Shown here piece after piece: positions 1 through 4,980 of a DNA stretch of 7,577 nt. The stretch lies in NCBI GenBank assembly GCA_030747575.1, contig JASLKI010000006.1:1-7577 (forward strand). Reading direction: 5' to 3'. Under the pieces are notes generated by a model. The model was not told the origin of the DNA. It saw only the letters and a program-made list of their open reading frames with translations, and made no database searches. Positions within the stretch are counted from its first letter, which is position 1. Each line of letters opens with the position of its first letter. Made by a program: the position numbers and the translations under genes. Source of the DNA: Verrucomicrobiota bacterium (lineage in GTDB: Bacteria > Verrucomicrobiota > Verrucomicrobiia > Limisphaerales > UBA1096).

Positions 1-117
1 TTGCGCCCAGGAGCTGCCTTCTTCTTGGCTGCCTTCTTCTTCACAGCTTTACGCTTTGGCTTGGCTGTCGGGGGAGGGTTGATCCGGCACCGGAGGCCCG
101 TCGGGTTCCTTGGACAT
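1..117 (-). pseudogene. Frame-disrupted 5' end of a Lys/Ala-rich protein gene, partial at left edge
   Basis: Downstream of tatA on the same strand, an ATG at 117 opens a frame reading MSKEPDGPPVPDQ, but it stops at TAA (51..49) after 22 codons. The frame shifted by one base continues without a stop to the window edge. It reads PKRKAVKKKAAKKKAAPGR, a low-complexity Lys/Ala tail of the kind found in histone-like proteins or in charged ends of larger proteins. That second frame has no good start of its own: a TGA lies upstream and the only candidate is a GTG at 44 with no ribosome binding site. The two frames join naturally at the run of five C around 73-77, so a one-base indel, either real or a sequencing error, is the simplest reading. 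The gene might be tatC with a charged N-terminal extension, judging only from the neighbouring tatA, but nothing visible identifies it. The alternative is an isolated 22-codon ORF with no function. Confidence 0.35.
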
Positions 118-151
118 CGTTCAAACCCAAGTCGATCTCAAAGCCAGCGGA

Positions 152-421
152 TCAGGCGTCTTTTTTAGACTCATCGCCGCTGGCCTGCTCGGAGATTTTA
201 GGGGTGGGCGGGGGGGTGTAATCGGGGGGGTCTTCCATGGCGCGTTCCATCTCGCCGGTGGCGTCGCGCGTGGCTTTCTTGAATTCCTTGATGCCCTGTC
301 CCATGCCCTTGGCCAGCTCCGGCAGTTTTTTGGCCCCAAACAATACCAGCACAACTGCGAGGATGAGAATAATTTCCCAAGGGCCTAGGCCGCCAAATGC
401 CAATTGATAAAAAGATGTCAT
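152..421 (-). CDS. tatA: Sec-independent (twin-arginine) translocase subunit TatA/TatE
   Basis: This 89-residue protein has the standard TatA layout. A short N-terminus is followed by one transmembrane helix (about residues 14-29, PWEIILILAVVLVLFG), the FG hinge (F28-G29), and an amphipathic helix beginning KKLPELAKGMGQGIKEFKKA (30-49). It ends in a charged, proline-rich, poorly conserved tail. TatA oligomers form the size-adaptable pore or weakening zone through which folded twin-arginine substrates cross the inner membrane, working with TatC. The FGAKKLPELAKG signature fits TatA/E better than TatB. The ATG at 421 gives the expected N-terminus, although no clear Shine-Dalgarno precedes it. 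It lies 85 bases after pal, a wider gap than elsewhere in the operon, so it may have its own promoter or be transcribed from the tol operon. No tatC is seen within the window. Confidence 0.95.
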   Translation of the reverse strand: MTSFYQLAFGGLGPWEIILILAVVLVLFGAKKLPELAKGMGQGIKEFKKATRDATGEMERAMEDPPDYTPPPTPKISEQASGDESKKDA

Positions 422-474
422 AGTTCGTTAAAAAAAACGTCGGGCAATTTAGCCTGTTTTTCCGCAATGTAAAG

Positions 475-500
475 GGCCAACTCCACGGGGAATATTGGCC
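475..500. repeat. Inverted repeat in the pal-tatA gap
   Basis: GGCCAA at 475-480 is mirrored by TTGGCC at 495-500, with a 14-base loop that can pair slightly further (CTCC with GGGG). It lies just after the pal stop codon on the minus strand. The U-rich tract that would follow a minus-strand intrinsic terminator is absent here: the T run (complement of 501-506) precedes the stem in transcription order. It could slow 3' exonuclease on the tolQ-pal message or separate expression of pal and tatA, but the stem is short and the role is inferred. Confidence 0.3.
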
Positions 501-506
501 AAAAAA

Positions 507-1112
507 TCAGTTGCCCGGCTTGGGCTTGAGCAGCACGAATTCCCCGCGGCGATTGCGGGCGAAGGCAGCGTCATCGAGGCCCGTGTCAGCGGGTCGATCC
601 TCGCCCAGGCTCATCGTACGGATTCGGTCGGCGCTCACTCCCAAGCCAACCAGCGCGTCGCGGACGCTCAATGCCCGGCGTTCGCCTAGGGCGCGATTGT
701 ATTCCTCGGTGCCGCGCTCGTCGCAGTGGCCCTCGATCATCACCTTGTTCTGCGCGTCTTGTGCCAAGATGCCGGCGACCGCCTCCACTTTGCCAAGGTC
801 GTCAGGGTAGATTTCAGAGCGATCCACCTCAAAGTAAACAGTTTGGGCCGCCAAGGCTTCGCGATCCATCAGCATGTCCTCAAACTCCTCGAGACCGGAC
901 AGGCCGATGTTGCCGGATTCATCAACCGTGACGACATCCCCGCCGTTGCCAAGGGAGCCGCTGGTGTCCCGGCCGATAAGGCCCCCTGCACCCGCCACGT
1001 TGGCGTTTCCGCCCGGGATGGGGGTGATGTTCTTCGGCTTGGTTTTGCACCCGGCCGAGGTGGCTGCCATGAGGGTTACCAGAATTATACCAACTTGTTT
1101 CGCTATAGTCAT
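507..1112 (-). CDS. pal: Peptidoglycan-associated lipoprotein Pal
   Basis: This 201-residue lipoprotein tethers the outer membrane to peptidoglycan and binds TolB. Residues 1-21 form a signal peptide ending in ATSAG before C22, which fits the lipoprotein box. K23 at position +2 is not an inner-membrane retention signal. A Gly/Asn-rich linker (about 30-75) leads to the OmpA-type domain (about 91-195). That domain contains TVYFEVDRSEI (91-101), IEGHCDERGTEEYNRALGERR (126-146) and the NRRGEF segment (187-192), all hallmark peptidoglycan-binding positions of Pal. Length and domain order are normal for the family. It starts 24 bases after the tolB stop, so it is very likely cotranscribed with tolB. 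Classical operons continue with cpoB/ybgF; here tatA follows instead. The lipobox residue at -3 is Ser rather than the usual Leu, which is tolerated. Confidence 0.96.
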   Translation of the reverse strand: MTIAKQVGIILVTLMAATSAGCKTKPKNITPIPGGNANVAGAGGLIGRDTSGSLGNGGDVVTVDESGNIGLSGLEEFEDMLMDREALAAQTVYFEVDRSEIYPDDLGKVEAVAGILAQDAQNKVMIEGHCDERGTEEYNRALGERRALSVRDALVGLGVSADRIRTMSLGEDRPADTGLDDAAFARNRRGEFVLLKPKPGN

Positions 1113-1136
1113 GGTTTTGAGGTTAGCTGCCTTGCT

Positions 1137-2318
1137 TCATTTGCTCCAATCCGCTTGGGTACAGTTGCCCGGAAAGCTACGCGGCAGAGTCTTGACTCGT
1201 TTGGTGGGCACGTCAAGTACTGATAAAACACGTTTTCCCCGGGAGCGGCTGGTAAACATGAGCGTGCGCGAGTTGGGCGCCCACGAGGGGTCCTCCCCGG
1301 TGGCGAGGACTTCCACGTTTCCGCCGCCCGGCGGGACGATGCATATCTCGAACACTCCGCCTCCGCGCATGGTGGTGAAGACGATCGCTTTGCCGTCGGG
1401 CGACCAACTCGGCTCGGTGGCATTAAAGGCACCGACCGTGCGGATTCGCGACATGGCCCCGCCATTTGCCGGTATTTTGTACAAAGCCGTGCGACCACTG
1501 GCCCTGGAGACGAAGCAAATCCAGCGTCCGTCCGGCGACCAGCAGGGCGACGACTCCGCCTCCTTGGTGGTGGTGAGCCGACGCACGCCGGTGCCGTCGG
1601 CGCTGGCCGTCCAAATATCCGGGCTGCCGGCCTTGCTGAGCACCATCGCCACACGGCGTCCATCCGGCGACACCGCCGGGCTGATGTTCGAGCCGGAATA
1701 ACGGGCGACGATGCGGCGCACACCGGTATGGATGTTGTGCGAGTAAATGTCGGGGTTGTTCCGGCGGTAGGAGTAGTAAAAGAGTGAGTCATTATTCGGA
1801 GTCCATTCCGGCCCAGCGGCGATGGAGTTGTCGTGGGTCAAGCGCTTGGAGTTGTGCCCGTCAAAGTCGGCGACGTGAATCTCTGTGTCGCGCCCGTGGA
1901 ACTGTCGGAAGGCGATCTTGGTCAGGCCAATGCCGGGAGAGCCGGTGATCGCCTCAACAGCGTTGTTCGCGAACGTGTGCGCCTGCCGCCGCAGGCTGCC
2001 TCCCTGATATCGCTTGTTCAGGATGAACCCGCGTTTCAAATGGTCGTACACCGCGCCGTTGATGCTGCCGGCGTTGCTGCCCTTGATGGTGAACTGCGCC
2101 TTGGCTTTATCCACGAACTCGAAGCCCTGCACGAACAGATCGAACTTCAGCAGGGCCAATGTTTCGCCGGTGAAGCCCTCGAGGGTCACCGGGATGGCCT
2201 TGACCTCGCCGGCGTCAAAAACGTCGACATCGATTGAGCGCTGCGCCTGGCCAAGTGCGAGACAGGCCAAAAACAGGCCGGCTAAAACAGGGAATTGGAT
2301 GAGGGTAGCTTTCTTCAT
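1137..2318 (-). CDS. tolB: Tol-Pal system periplasmic beta-propeller protein TolB
   Basis: This 393-residue periplasmic protein matches TolB in length and layout. A hydrophobic signal peptide (1-25) probably ends at A25; C19 in FLAC weakly resembles a lipobox, but TolB is normally soluble. An N-terminal domain (about 28-130) precedes a six-bladed beta-propeller of PD40 repeats. Several repeats carry the WSPDG signature or a variant: GPEWTPNND (169-177), SPAVSPDGR (213-221), SPCWSPDGR (257-265), EPSWSPDGK (302-310) and DPSWAPNSR (343-351). The LTKIAFRQF segment (132-140) sits where TolB usually has IAYV. TolB shuttles between Pal and TolA to regulate Pal mobility during cell constriction. The start codon overlaps the stop of the upstream transducer gene as ATGA, which implies translational coupling. 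The pal gene follows after 24 bases. Confidence 0.95.
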   Translation of the reverse strand: MKKATLIQFPVLAGLFLACLALGQAQRSIDVDVFDAGEVKAIPVTLEGFTGETLALLKFDLFVQGFEFVDKAKAQFTIKGSNAGSINGAVYDHLKRGFILNKRYQGGSLRRQAHTFANNAVEAITGSPGIGLTKIAFRQFHGRDTEIHVADFDGHNSKRLTHDNSIAAGPEWTPNNDSLFYYSYRRNNPDIYSHNIHTGVRRIVARYSGSNISPAVSPDGRRVAMVLSKAGSPDIWTASADGTGVRRLTTTKEAESSPCWSPDGRWICFVSRASGRTALYKIPANGGAMSRIRTVGAFNATEPSWSPDGKAIVFTTMRGGGVFEICIVPPGGGNVEVLATGEDPSWAPNSRTLMFTSRSRGKRVLSVLDVPTKRVKTLPRSFPGNCTQADWSK

Positions 2319-3094
2319 GAAAAACTTCTTGAGTTAAAATTTAGGTTGAAGGTCTGTTGCGAGCCTTTCATCGACTCGGGGAACGGCTTGATGAACTTCA
2401 CGCGGTCGAGCGCCTTTTGCACCGAGCGATCCCAACTCGCCACGCCGGATTTGCCCATGACCCGGGCCGAGAGGATCCTGCCGTTTCGGGCGATGACCAG
2501 GCGCACCTTCACGACTGGATCGCCGCTGATCGCGCCGGGGTGGATGGTGGCGTCCATGTATTTGCGGCGGATGAGCGACTCGTATTTGGCCGAGGCATAC
2601 CGGCCAAGAGGGACATTCACCGACGTGCGGCCGGAGAGCTTAGTTTGGAGCTTGTTAAGTGCTGTCTGCCGCTTTTCCGCTTCCTTTTGCGACTCTTTTT
2701 TTTGAGCATCCGGTTTCCGGACATTCGAGTTGAGGTTGACCTTTATTTTCGGCTTGGGGGGGATGGGCTTTGGTTTTGGTTTCGGCTTGGGTTTCGGAGT
2801 GATTTTTTTCGGCTTGGGGGGGATGGGCTTTGGTTTTGGTTTTGGCTTGGGCTGGACTTTTTTTGGTTCGGGCTGCTTGGTTTTGGGCGGCGCGGGGGCT
2901 GGCGGGGGAGCCACCGGAGCCACTGGGGCTGCCGGGGCGAGTAGCTTGTCTATCACTTCCGACGGAACCAAATCGATCACCCGCACCTTCTCCTCACGCT
3001 TCGCCAGGAGCATCGGGCCAAGCACGAGCATGGCTAGAATCAGCGCGTGAAACACGACTGAACCAACCACGCAACTGCGTTTTAACCTACCCAT
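2315..3094 (-). CDS. TolA/TonB-type energy transducer of the Tol-Pal system
   Basis: This 259-residue protein links the TolQ-TolR motor to periplasmic partners. A short basic cytoplasmic start is followed by one membrane anchor (about 8-30) carrying S12 and H16. That SxxxH spacing is typical of TonB/TolA anchors that contact the ExbB/TolQ motor. Residues 54-117 form a rigid Pro/Lys-rich spacer of KP dipeptides containing two copies of a 20-residue unit. A charged segment (126-153), possibly helical, leads to a TonB_C-like domain (about 166-253) with YESLIRRKY, VVKVRLVIARNGRI and WDRSVQKAL. TolA of Proteobacteria has a long Ala-rich helix instead of a KP spacer, so this protein looks like TonB but occupies the tolA position. 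It starts 17 bases after tolR with a strong ribosome binding site and overlaps tolB by four bases. A role in TonB-dependent transport cannot be excluded, but the context favours Tol-Pal. Confidence 0.9.
   Translation of the reverse strand: MGRLKRSCVVGSVVFHALILAMLVLGPMLLAKREEKVRVIDLVPSEVIDKLLAPAAPVAPVAPPPAPAPPKTKQPEPKKVQPKPKPKPKPIPPKPKKITPKPKPKPKPKPIPPKPKIKVNLNSNVRKPDAQKKESQKEAEKRQTALNKLQTKLSGRTSVNVPLGRYASAKYESLIRRKYMDATIHPGAISGDPVVKVRLVIARNGRILSARVMGKSGVASWDRSVQKALDRVKFIKPFPESMKGSQQTFNLNFNSRSFS
2746..2850. repeat. Imperfect tandem repeat, 60-bp period, in the Pro/Lys spacer
   Basis: Bases 2746-2791 recur at 2806-2851 with about one mismatch (position 2783), giving an exact 60-base period. 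In the protein this is a 20-residue period containing KPKPKPKPIPPKPK, located at about residues 80-117. Because the period is a multiple of three, gain or loss of a unit would lengthen or shorten the periplasmic spacer without breaking the frame. The flanks also contain shorter KP-coding repeats. Confidence 0.85.
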
Positions 3095-3102
3095 TCTTCC
3101 TG

Positions 3103-3109
3103 CCTCCTT
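3103..3109 (-). promoter_or_regulatory. Strong Shine-Dalgarno of the transducer gene
   Basis: On the minus strand the sequence reads AAGGAGG, eight bases before the ATG at 3094 and just after the tolR stop. It is the clearest ribosome binding site in the operon. Most other genes here have weak or no visible Shine-Dalgarno sequence, so it fixes this start and suggests relatively strong translation of the transducer. Confidence 0.8.
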
Positions 3110-3111
3110 GC

Positions 3112-3522
3112 TTATTCCGGCTCTGTCCGCAGGGAAACCCGCATGATGCCGTTTTGCTCGCAGCGGTTCAGCACCGCGGCGACTGCGCCGTATGTCCCGC
3201 GGTGATCCGCCCGGACGTACACCAAAATATTCGGATTGTTTTGATGATCCGCAACCAGTTTTTGTTCAATCTGCCCGAGCGACAACGACTCGTTGTCGAG
3301 CATGTAGCCTCCCGACTGATCCACCTCGACGGTGCGAATGTCGTTCCTGTCCAGCGGCCTGTCCGGCTGTCCGCCGCCGGGGAGGTCGAGGGACAAGCCC
3401 TGCTCGAGCAGCGGCGTGGTGATCATGAAAATAACCAGCAACACGAACGCCAGGTCGATGAGCGGCGTGACGTTGAGGTCGCTCAGCGTGACCAGCGGGT
3501 TGCGTTGTGAGAACCGGCGCAT
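3112..3522 (-). CDS. tolR: Biopolymer transport protein TolR/ExbD
   Basis: This 136-residue single-pass inner-membrane protein is the proton-coupled partner of TolQ. The N-terminus LSDLNVTPLIDLAFVLLVIF (13-32) is the family signature. D23, at the start of the membrane helix (about 20-37), is the expected essential proton-binding aspartate and lies at the same number as in E. coli TolR. The periplasmic domain (about 40-136) has the usual alternating strands, including VEVDQSGGYMLDNESLS and ILVYVRADHRGTYGAV. Length is normal. The gene starts six bases after the zinc-ribbon gene and ends 17 bases before the transducer, so it is clearly in the operon. TolR and ExbD are hard to separate on sequence alone; the tolB-pal context supports TolR. 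Confidence 0.94.
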   Translation of the reverse strand: MRRFSQRNPLVTLSDLNVTPLIDLAFVLLVIFMITTPLLEQGLSLDLPGGGQPDRPLDRNDIRTVEVDQSGGYMLDNESLSLGQIEQKLVADHQNNPNILVYVRADHRGTYGAVAAVLNRCEQNGIMRVSLRTEPE

Positions 3523-3528
3523 GACGAA

Positions 3529-3849
3529 CTAAAGTTTACTCGCTGCGATCGTGATCAACTTGTACGCGCCGAATGCCACGATCATCATGAACGCCGCCTG
3601 GCCAAGCGTGACCTTTTGTGATTTGCCGAACAGCCGCCGCTTGAGTTTCCCGAACCGGCTCTTGTGCATCCTGTGACGACACTCTGGGCACGAGGAAATA
3701 ACCCTCTGCACCTTGGCCCCGCATTTCTTGCATTTGACGAAAAGTTGCGAGTTGCAGTACTCGCACTGCTTGAGGTCGCCGGGGTTCAGGTGGCTGCACT
3801 TCGGGCAGAGCAACCCTTTTTCTCCCTGCACTAAATTTTTCGAGGGCAT
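3529..3849 (-). CDS. Small double-zinc-ribbon protein with C-terminal membrane helix
   Basis: This 106-residue protein has no name that I recognise. It has two zinc-knuckle pairs per ribbon. The first ribbon is CPKC (15-18) with CEYC (29-32); the second is CKKC (40-43) with CPEC (54-57), giving eight cysteines arranged as a double zinc ribbon. A very basic stretch follows (about 59-79, HRMHKSRFGKLKRRLFGKSQK), then a hydrophobic helix (about 83-103) that could anchor it with the ribbons in the cytoplasm. The ATG at 3849 lies five bases after the tolQ stop, and tolR begins six bases after its end, so it is embedded in the tol operon. The frame is open further upstream, but that part is a shadow of tolQ. 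Double zinc ribbons often mediate protein or nucleic-acid contacts, so a regulatory or scaffolding role at the TolQ-TolR motor is possible but purely inferred. Confidence 0.88.
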   Translation of the reverse strand: MPSKNLVQGEKGLLCPKCSHLNPGDLKQCEYCNSQLFVKCKKCGAKVQRVISSCPECRHRMHKSRFGKLKRRLFGKSQKVTLGQAAFMMIVAFGAYKLITIAASKL

Positions 3850-3854
3850 ATCGT

Positions 3855-4613
3855 TTATTCGTCCTTCAGGAACTCGGTTTCCATGCACGAGGCCAGTTCC
3901 TGCGCGAAGTTGTCCAGCTCCACCGTGAACACCCGCAGGTTGTGCACCAGCCAGTTGTAGCCGACCATCGACGGGATCGCCACCAGCAGCCCGGCCACCG
4001 TCGTGCCCAGTGCCGCCGCCACGCCCGGCGCCATCACCGGCAGGCTGGCGGTCTGCAGCATGGCGACGTTGGTGAAGGTGCTCATCACCCCCCAGACCGT
4101 GCCCAGGAGCCCGACGAATGGCGCGCCGCTCACGGCGCTCGCAAGCTGGATCAGCCCGCTCTCGAGCTTGAGCGACTCCTTGGCCACGTCGCTCTCGATG
4201 GTGCGCTTGACGTGTTCCATCGACTTTACGGTGGCGTAACGCTCCGTTCCGAGTTCGCCCTCGGTGCCATTTGTCTTGAGCCGGTCCAGCAGATCTTTGC
4301 AGCCGTTGTCGTACACGTTGAACAGCGGGCATCCCTCGATGTGGATATTGCGGTCATGGATCACGAGCACGCCCTCGTGCTGGTGAAACTCATTGACAAA
4401 CAGCTTGTTCAGCTTGCGCGCCTGCCGGGTCTGAAGCACTTTTTGCAACATCACCGACCAGACAAACATCGATAACACCCCGAGGAAAACGATGATGGAT
4501 TTGCCTGCCAGCGTGGACGCACTCCACACGTAAATAAGCTCATTCGGGGCTGCCACCGGTGCCCCAGCCTGTAAAAGCATAATCATCTCTGCGGTGTTCG
4601 CGAACGAACCCAC
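3855..4613 (-). CDS. tolQ: MotA/TolQ/ExbB proton channel protein TolQ
   Basis: This 252-residue inner-membrane protein is the stator-like channel subunit that powers the Tol complex with TolR. Three membrane helices are visible: about 35-56, 153-180 and 192-222. A cytoplasmic region lies between the first two (about 57-150). Diagnostic motifs are APFVGLLGTVWGVM (164-177) and PGVAAALGTTVAGLLVAIPS (196-215), including the channel-lining Thr positions T172 and T204/T205. It is the first gene of the operon. The longest frame begins with GTG at 4613, but the AAGGAG there overlaps that codon and cannot serve it. ATG codons at 4586 and 4580 are realistic alternatives that shorten the protein by 9 or 11 residues. 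ExbB is the alternative name, but the tolB-pal neighbours favour TolQ. Confidence 0.94.
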   Translation of the reverse strand: MGSFANTAEMIMLLQAGAPVAAPNELIYVWSASTLAGKSIIVFLGVLSMFVWSVMLQKVLQTRQARKLNKLFVNEFHQHEGVLVIHDRNIHIEGCPLFNVYDNGCKDLLDRLKTNGTEGELGTERYATVKSMEHVKRTIESDVAKESLKLESGLIQLASAVSGAPFVGLLGTVWGVMSTFTNVAMLQTASLPVMAPGVAAALGTTVAGLLVAIPSMVGYNWLVHNLRVFTVELDNFAQELASCMETEFLKDE

Positions 4614-4628
4614 TCCTTGGGGGCAATA

Positions 4629-4657
4629 TCCTTAGCCCTTGGCCAAGGGCTGGTCAA
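4629..4657 (-). promoter_or_regulatory. Possible promoter of the tol operon
   Basis: On the minus strand TTGACC (4657-4652) resembles a -35 box. Exactly 17 bases later TAAGGA (4634-4629) sits in the -10 position, about 15 bases before the GTG at 4613. The -35 match is good and the -10 match is poor. The spacer is almost entirely the 18-bp palindrome. If used, this would give a very short leader, or a leaderless message if GTG 4613 were the start; a start at 4586 or 4580 fits better. Confidence 0.3.
4634..4651. repeat. 18-bp perfect palindrome, possible operator
   Basis: AGCCCTTGGCCAAGGGCT is self-complementary over all 18 bases. It lies upstream of tolQ, and its core CTTGGCCAAG recurs at 4698-4707, about 60 bases further from the gene. 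Two related dyads at that distance upstream of an operon are typical of binding sites for a dimeric regulator. However, TTGGCC words are common throughout this window, so it may instead be part of that general bias. Confidence 0.45.
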
Positions 4658-4760
4658 AGGCAAACCGGCGATTTTTTATGATTTTTTTGATCCAAGCCTT
4701 GGCCAAGCGGGGTTGGAAATGTTAAGTCACACGCTGGTTCACAACACAACCAGCAACTCG

Positions 4761-4823
4761 ATGAAAATAGCCATCCCCAAGGAGATCAAAAAAGAGGAAT
4801 AAAGGGTCGGACTGCTCCCCTCG
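4761..4823 (+). pseudogene. Alanine dehydrogenase N-terminal remnant, interrupted by a stop
   Basis: From an ATG at 4761 the plus strand reads MKIAIPKEIKKEE, then TAA (4800-4802), then RVGLLPS in the same frame up to 4823. This is the conserved start of alanine dehydrogenase and related NAD(P) transhydrogenase alpha subunits. In functional members KEIK..E is followed by one residue, often Tyr, Asn or His, and then RVGLLPS/RVGLTPA. A single change from TAT or TAC to TAA would explain the stop. After residue 21 the similarity ends abruptly, and no later part of the enzyme appears in any plus frame before polX. The likeliest reading is the leftover 5' end of a deleted, rearranged or partly duplicated ald gene that was once divergent from tolQ. 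A short translated peptide (13 residues) is possible, but no ribosome binding site supports it. Confidence 0.6.
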
Positions 4824-4980
4824 GTCGACTGCCGTTTTTCGAAGCAACCCAAAGCGGTGCAGAGAACCGCGCTCCACGATGCTGTCGCGACAATAAATGT
4901 CCCGTTGTTATGTCGCTCGCATCCGGCCAAACGGATTGATCGGCCTTTGCCACCGCTTCCGCCCGTGATTAACTCGCCCG

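Larger units (their letters stand above)
4614..4980. other. Divergent intergenic region between tolQ and polX
   Basis: These 367 bases separate the tol operon (minus strand) from polX (plus strand) and must contain promoters for both. They hold an 18-bp palindrome, a second CTTGGCCAAG palindrome at 4698-4707, T-rich tracts at about 4672-4688, and a short alanine dehydrogenase remnant at 4761-4823. Between 4824 and 4980 I see no convincing gene or recognisable element. A 63-codon minus-strand frame starting with TTG at 4930 lacks support. No clear Shine-Dalgarno precedes polX. Confidence 0.7.

Noticed and set aside
422..475. Terminator or promoter at the T8 tract before tatA
   Set aside because: The T run (complement of 430-437) follows only a three-base-pair stem (GGC/GCC), so it does not make a convincing intrinsic terminator, and no paired -35/-10 boxes were clear.
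726..1223. Plus-strand frames opposite pal and tolB, including 874-1701
   Set aside because: They are antisense to clearly recognisable Pal and TolB domains and show no domain features of their own.
3850..4332. Upstream extension of the zinc-ribbon frame to give a 267-codon protein
   Set aside because: The extension overlaps tolQ in another frame and is Arg/Gly/Ala-rich and low in complexity, typical of a shadow frame. The ATG at 3849 is correctly placed right after the tolQ stop.
4617..4802. Plus-strand 61-codon frame starting at TTG 4617
   Set aside because: The N-terminal 48 codons run through the palindromes and T-tracts and look non-coding; only the last 13 codons, from the ATG at 4761, are meaningful.
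4739..4930. Minus-strand 63-codon frame with a hydrophobic C-terminus in the divergent region
   Set aside because: It starts with TTG, has no ribosome binding site, overlaps the alanine dehydrogenase remnant antisense, and resembles no family I recognise.
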